Shown in pieces: positions 63,743-64,000 of a stretch of 64,000 nucleotides of DNA. The stretch lies in NCBI GenBank assembly GCA_963682055.1, contig OY821745.1:30811342-30875341 (forward strand), read 5' to 3'. How positions within the stretch are numbered: position 1 is the first letter of the stretch; every line of letters starts with the position of its first letter. Both the position numbers and the translations under genes were made by a program. The stretch is from Primula veris. Taxonomy: Eukaryota > Streptophyta > Magnoliopsida > Ericales > Primulaceae. The notes beneath the pieces are model-generated. The model did no database searches, was not told the origin of the DNA, and saw only the letters and a program-made list of their open reading frames with translations.

Positions 63743-64000
63743 ACTGCTTATCGAACTTTGCCTCAAGCTCAAGCTCATCCGTATCATTCTCTTCTACTTT
63801 AAAACGACTCGACCCCGAGTCGTAATCAGAATAAATCGGTTTTCCATCATCAGCCACGTACTCGTATAAGTCAGCCACATTAAACCTCTTTGAAATCTTC
63901 ATATGAGGAGAAAGGTCGATGACATAAGCGTTATCATTTATATTTCGTAAGATCTGAAAAGGACCATACTTTTTCGGGTCCAACTTCTTCTTTCCACCAC
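63732..64000 (-). pseudogene. gypsy pol C-terminal end (unit B, runs off the window)
   Basis: Integrase C-terminal region, minus strand, with [20 protein letters not shown] and [13 protein letters not shown]. It differs from unit A by a few substitutions and one missing Asp codon. Only the end is visible; its state upstream is unknown. Confidence 0.8.

Larger units (their letters stand above)
51890..64000. repeat. segmental duplication, unit B (continues past the window)
   Basis: Counterpart of 34270-46880. It has parts lost from unit A: the minisatellite (54630-55215) and the exon-like VVIAGSVDSH piece (55684-55743). It lacks the foldback element of unit A. It ends within a second copy of the gypsy element. 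Sequence identity is high, for example in 57020-59560 against 37990-40560. Confidence 0.85.

Noticed and set aside
1..64000. tRNA, rRNA or snRNA genes
   Set aside because: Looked for tRNA-like stems and known conserved cores; none convincing by eye. The only tRNA-related sequence is the primer binding site of the gypsy element.

Overview
The window is AT-rich nuclear DNA of a flowering plant, most likely a eudicot. The evidence is GT-AG introns with plant-like exon structure, a plant proline-rich extensin-like receptor kinase (PERK) gene, a plant-type U1-70K gene, and a dense fill of plant transposon classes: a Ty3/gypsy CRM-like element, hAT-type and Mutator-type non-autonomous elements, and solo-LTR-like pieces. 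No rRNA, tRNA or CRISPR structure was recognised.

Layout. Positions 1-9000 form a gene-bearing edge with two minus-strand genes in tandem. U1-70K has exons between 3067 and 78 and continues past the left end of the window. The PERK gene has nine exons between 8993 and 4355. From about 10.7 kb to the right end the window is a nest of duplications. The same cassette recurs three or four times (about 10.7-17.0, 18.2-30.6, 34.3-46.9 and 51.9-64.0 kb). Its parts, in order, are: a minus-strand RNase H-like fragment; an unidentified minus-strand fragment; a heptad-repeat (coiled-coil) cassette; a short exon beginning MGAGKGDD; an AT-rich minisatellite of about 88 bp; a short exon reading VVIAGSVDSH; a second heptad cassette; and rearranged pieces homologous to intron 1 of the U1-70K gene at the left edge. 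The last two copies are a tandem segmental duplication with a spacing of about 17-18 kb. It includes the 3' end of a gypsy element, which enters the window again at its right end.

Elements that inserted at different times date the duplications. An hAT-type element (556 bp) and the gypsy element are in both late copies, so they are older than that duplication. A 1463-bp Mutator-type foldback element sits in only one copy with a perfect 9-bp target duplication, and the other copy shows the empty site.

The gypsy gag-pol frame (46580-50881) is continuous except for two in-frame stop codons, one of them in the protease active-site motif. Its 5' LTR is cut to about 35 bp. It is therefore defective.

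The most unusual signal is the multi-copy cassette. It contains 21-bp units that encode clean coiled-coil heptads, with the same cassette also present in inverted orientation next to itself. It also contains short exon-like pieces whose splice phases fit together. I do not recognise this family. It may be a small gene family, a transposon-borne gene, or captured gene fragments in foldback form.
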